Shown: piece after piece, positions 34,301 to 35,168 of the stretch
How the letters are laid out: the number at the start of each line of letters is the position of its first letter
Position numbering within the stretch: the first letter of the stretch is position 1
NCBI GenBank assembly: GCA_035255485.1
Contig: DATEZO010000290.1
Coordinates: forward strand, 1-35,168
From: DATEZO01 sp035255485
GTDB taxonomy: Bacteria > Pseudomonadota > Gammaproteobacteria > Burkholderiales > Burkholderiaceae_D
Direction of reading: 5' to 3'
Length of the DNA: 35,168 nt
Translations under genes and position numbers: made by a program
Notes under the pieces: generated by a model
The model's database searches: none
The model's input: the letters and a program-made list of their open reading frames with translations, nothing else
What the model was told of the DNA's origin: nothing

Positions 34301-34553
34301 GGATTTCATCAACCTGCAGGCCAGCCAGGGAATTCCGTTCAGGGATGCCGTTATCAATTCTGCTTCGGCACGCGCCAAACCGATCGTGTTAACCGGCCTT
34401 GCTGCGATTATCGGAGCGCTCTTTATTTTGGACGATCCGATTTTCAACGGCTTGGCAATTTCGCTGATTTTCGGCATTTTTGTATCAACGCTTCTGACGC
34501 TGGTAGTCATACCCGTTCTTTACTACACAGCAAATCGGAAAAGATTTTCTTGA
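31335..34553 (+). CDS. RND-family efflux pump subunit
   Basis: A 1072-aa inner-membrane proton-driven pump of the AcrB/MexB superfamily. One membrane helix near the N-terminus (LIALVAILLGLFAVLV) is followed by a large periplasmic loop. Then come helices 2-6, a second periplasmic loop and helices 7-12 ending in GIFVSTLLTLVVIPVLYYTA. In helix 4, GILVDDAIVVVEN carries Asp418 and Asp419, equivalent to the AcrB proton-relay aspartates 407 and 408. The substrate class cannot be read with confidence; it does not look like a classic CzcA-type metal pump. It begins 5 bases after the sulfide:quinone oxidoreductase stop with only a weak ribosome site, suggesting translational coupling. Export of a sulfur species or a toxic product is an inference from context. 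Confidence 0.92.
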   Translation: MGIAGRLSKFFLHSQLTPLIALVAILLGLFAVLVTPREEEPQINVTMANVLIPFPGASARDVETLVAIPAEQVISQIQGLDHVFSVSRPGLAVITAQYKVGVPRTEALVRLYDTIQSNRDWLPRELNVGEPLIKPKGIDDVPVVTLTLWTKDVERGAYELERVSHAMEAELKRVPGTREVATIGGPGRMVRVLLDIDKLNAYHLAVNDIRQALLGVNAALPAGQLAADNTTVEVQTGNFLANAREVGDLVVGVADGSSIALSDVARIVDGPAQPSKYVWYSEGKASAGKKVQSEYPAVTITITKKQGENAVRVAEQINQRIDELRNTVIPAGVEASVTRNYGETANDKAMKLIQKLIFATSAVVVLVFFTLGRREAAIVGIAVILTLAATLFASWAWGFTLNRVSLFALIFSIGILVDDAIVVVENIHRHRELYPDKPLLDIIPSAVDEVGGPTILATFTVIAALLPMAFVTGLMGPYMSPIPINASMGMVISLVIAFTVTPWLAHRLSRHRTATVHGDTPSAHETGMDAKLHRLFGKLLLPFLASRRAAHNRLLLWLGLLAAIAISVSLAVVQLVVLKMLPFDNKSEFQVVVDLPTGTPVENTAAALHEMGAYLATVDEVTNLQGYAGTSAPINFNGLVRQYYLRQAPEYGDLQVNLVDKHQRSRKSHEIAGAVRPSLEKIAMRHGAKVKVVEVPPGPPVLSPLVAEIYGPQEAGRHALAKQVHAALGNTADIVGIDDSIEDNAQKALLRVDQSKAALLGIAATDIVQAMRVALDGEDITSLHDGQSKYSIPVRLNLPPEKQARLATLLAMTVKSASGDNVPLSELLRVSHMSREKTIYHKDLLPVSYVIGDMAGKLDSPLYGMFAARSRIAHVEMAKDAPIGEYFISQPSDPYRQYALKWDGEWQITYETFRDMGLAYAVGLILVYLLVVAQFGSYLTPLIIMAPIPLTIIGVMPGHALLGAQYTATSMIGMIALAGIIVRNSILLVDFINLQASQGIPFRDAVINSASARAKPIVLTGLAAIIGALFILDDPIFNGLAISLIFGIFVSTLLTLVVIPVLYYTANRKRFS

Positions 34554-34577
34554 ATCGATATTACAGGAGGACTCACC

Positions 34578-34787
34578 ATGGACACAAATCGTATGGTTCG
34601 TATTTTTGCGGGTGCTTTTATCCTTATTTCACTCGGACTTGGCGTACCGGAAAGTCCTTTCTTCATCAGCAAGTATTTTCTGTGGTTTACTGCATTTGTG
34701 GGAGCCAATCTTTTTCAAAGCGGTTTCACGCAATTCTGTCCGCTTGAAAAAATGCTAAAAAAAGCTGGCGTCCCGGTTAGTCATTGA
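34578..34787 (+). CDS. DUF2892 (YgaP-type) small membrane protein
   Basis: A 69-aa protein with two hydrophobic helices (IFAGAFILISLGLG and YFLWFTAFVGANLF) and the DUF2892 ending QSGFTQFCPLEKMLKKAG. In this family the short CP motif follows the second helix. DUF2892 is the membrane module fused to rhodanese in E. coli YgaP, which is controlled by the BigR-like YgaV, so its presence here supports a sulfide/sulfane-sulfur role. AGGAGG lies 8 bases before the ATG, 24 bases after the pump stop. Last gene of the operon. No rhodanese domain is attached. Confidence 0.88.
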   Translation: MDTNRMVRIFAGAFILISLGLGVPESPFFISKYFLWFTAFVGANLFQSGFTQFCPLEKMLKKAGVPVSH

Positions 34788-34835
34788 AAGTGAAATACGC
34801 CTGAACACAATAGATTTTCATAGATCCATATCGGC

Positions 34836-35168
34836 ATGAACGCACTCCATCACTTTCCTGAACTAGCTACCGCGCGATTGCAGCTGCGTGAAATCGCGCC
34901 CTCAGATGCCAGCGCCCTATTCGCAATTCACTCGGACGCAGACAATATGCGCTGGTATGGCGTTGACCCGGTAGCAACGCTCGCCGATGCAAGCAGGCTC
35001 ACTGAATTATTTGCATCATGGTTTTTCGCCGGTACAGGTTATCGCTGGGGGATTGAACGACGCGAGGACAAGCAATTGATCGGCACCTGCGGATTATTCC
35101 GGTGGAACAGGAACTGGTCAAATTGCGTGACCGGCTATGAACTCGGCCGCAATTATCAGAAGCAAGGC
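34836..35168 (+). CDS. GNAT-family N-acetyltransferase, 3' end outside window
   Basis: 111 codons are visible before the window edge. The opening LATARLQLREIAPSDASALF is typical of RimJ/RimL-like GNAT acetyltransferases, followed by the strand GYRWGIERREDKQLIGTCGL and the start of the central region GYELGRNYQKQG, just before the acetyl-CoA loop. These enzymes acetylate protein N-termini or small amines; the substrate is unknown. The ATG at 34836 has no strong ribosome site but matches the family start. It lies 48 bases after the DUF2892 gene and is probably not part of the sulfide response. Confidence 0.82.
   Translation, partial: MNALHHFPELATARLQLREIAPSDASALFAIHSDADNMRWYGVDPVATLADASRLTELFASWFFAGTGYRWGIERREDKQLIGTCGLFRWNRNWSNCVTGYELGRNYQKQG

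Noticed and set aside
1..35168. CRISPR arrays, tRNA/rRNA genes, insertion sequences and attachment sites
   Set aside because: I looked for regularly spaced repeats, cloverleaf-like segments, transposase motifs and terminal inverted repeats and saw none.

Overview
The window looks like a chromosomal segment of a betaproteobacterium, most likely Burkholderiales and possibly an Oxalobacteraceae relative. The reasons are moderate GC with AT-rich intergenic regions, a BoxR-type benzoyl-CoA regulator, Liv-type aromatic-acid transporters, a PhaF-like phasin, and the style of the chemoreceptors. The taxon is an inference. I saw no tRNA, rRNA, CRISPR, insertion sequence or phage gene.

Layout. (A) 1-2330, minus strand: the 5' part of a chemoreceptor gene with a perfect FNR-type box upstream, then boxR. 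(B) 2843-10272, plus strand: benzoate-CoA ligase, a complete branched-chain-amino-acid-type ABC transporter (binding protein, two permeases, two ATPases) and an alpha/beta hydrolase. This is a capture-and-activate module for benzoate. (C) 10383-21266, minus strand: read in the direction of transcription, a phenylacetate-CoA ligase, a 3-oxoadipyl-CoA-type thiolase, a second complete Liv-type transporter, an extra binding protein and a chemoreceptor with an unusual C-terminal Cache-like domain. The ligase promoters of B and C share a -35/-10 layout and 14-bp TGCATTATnnTGCA-like sites, which suggests one regulator, probably BoxR, acts on both. No ring-epoxidising or ring-cleaving genes (boxABC, paaABCDE) lie here, so the lower pathways must be elsewhere.

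(D) 21775-28127: a secreted fasciclin-domain protein, a 661-aa bifunctional fatty acyl-CoA reductase closely resembling the Marinobacter wax-ester enzyme, a PhaF-like phasin, a decayed patatin-like lipase pseudogene, a TetR regulator, a helical-repeat protein and a LOG-family protein. Several of these point to storage-lipid metabolism.

(E) 28369-34787, plus strand: an apparent sulfide-response operon. It has a BigR/SqrR-like ArsR-family sensor with the expected cysteine pair and an AT-rich palindromic operator, a periplasmic adaptor, a sulfide:quinone oxidoreductase with all three catalytic cysteines, an RND pump and a DUF2892 membrane protein. The oxidoreductase gene sits between the two pump genes. 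This is the strongest candidate for an undescribed system: coupled sulfide oxidation and RND-driven export. A GNAT acetyltransferase is cut by the right edge.

Two copies of an unexplained noncoding element (9200-9270 and 28162-28232), aligned without gaps, lie in the gaps before the hydrolase and before the sulfide operon.
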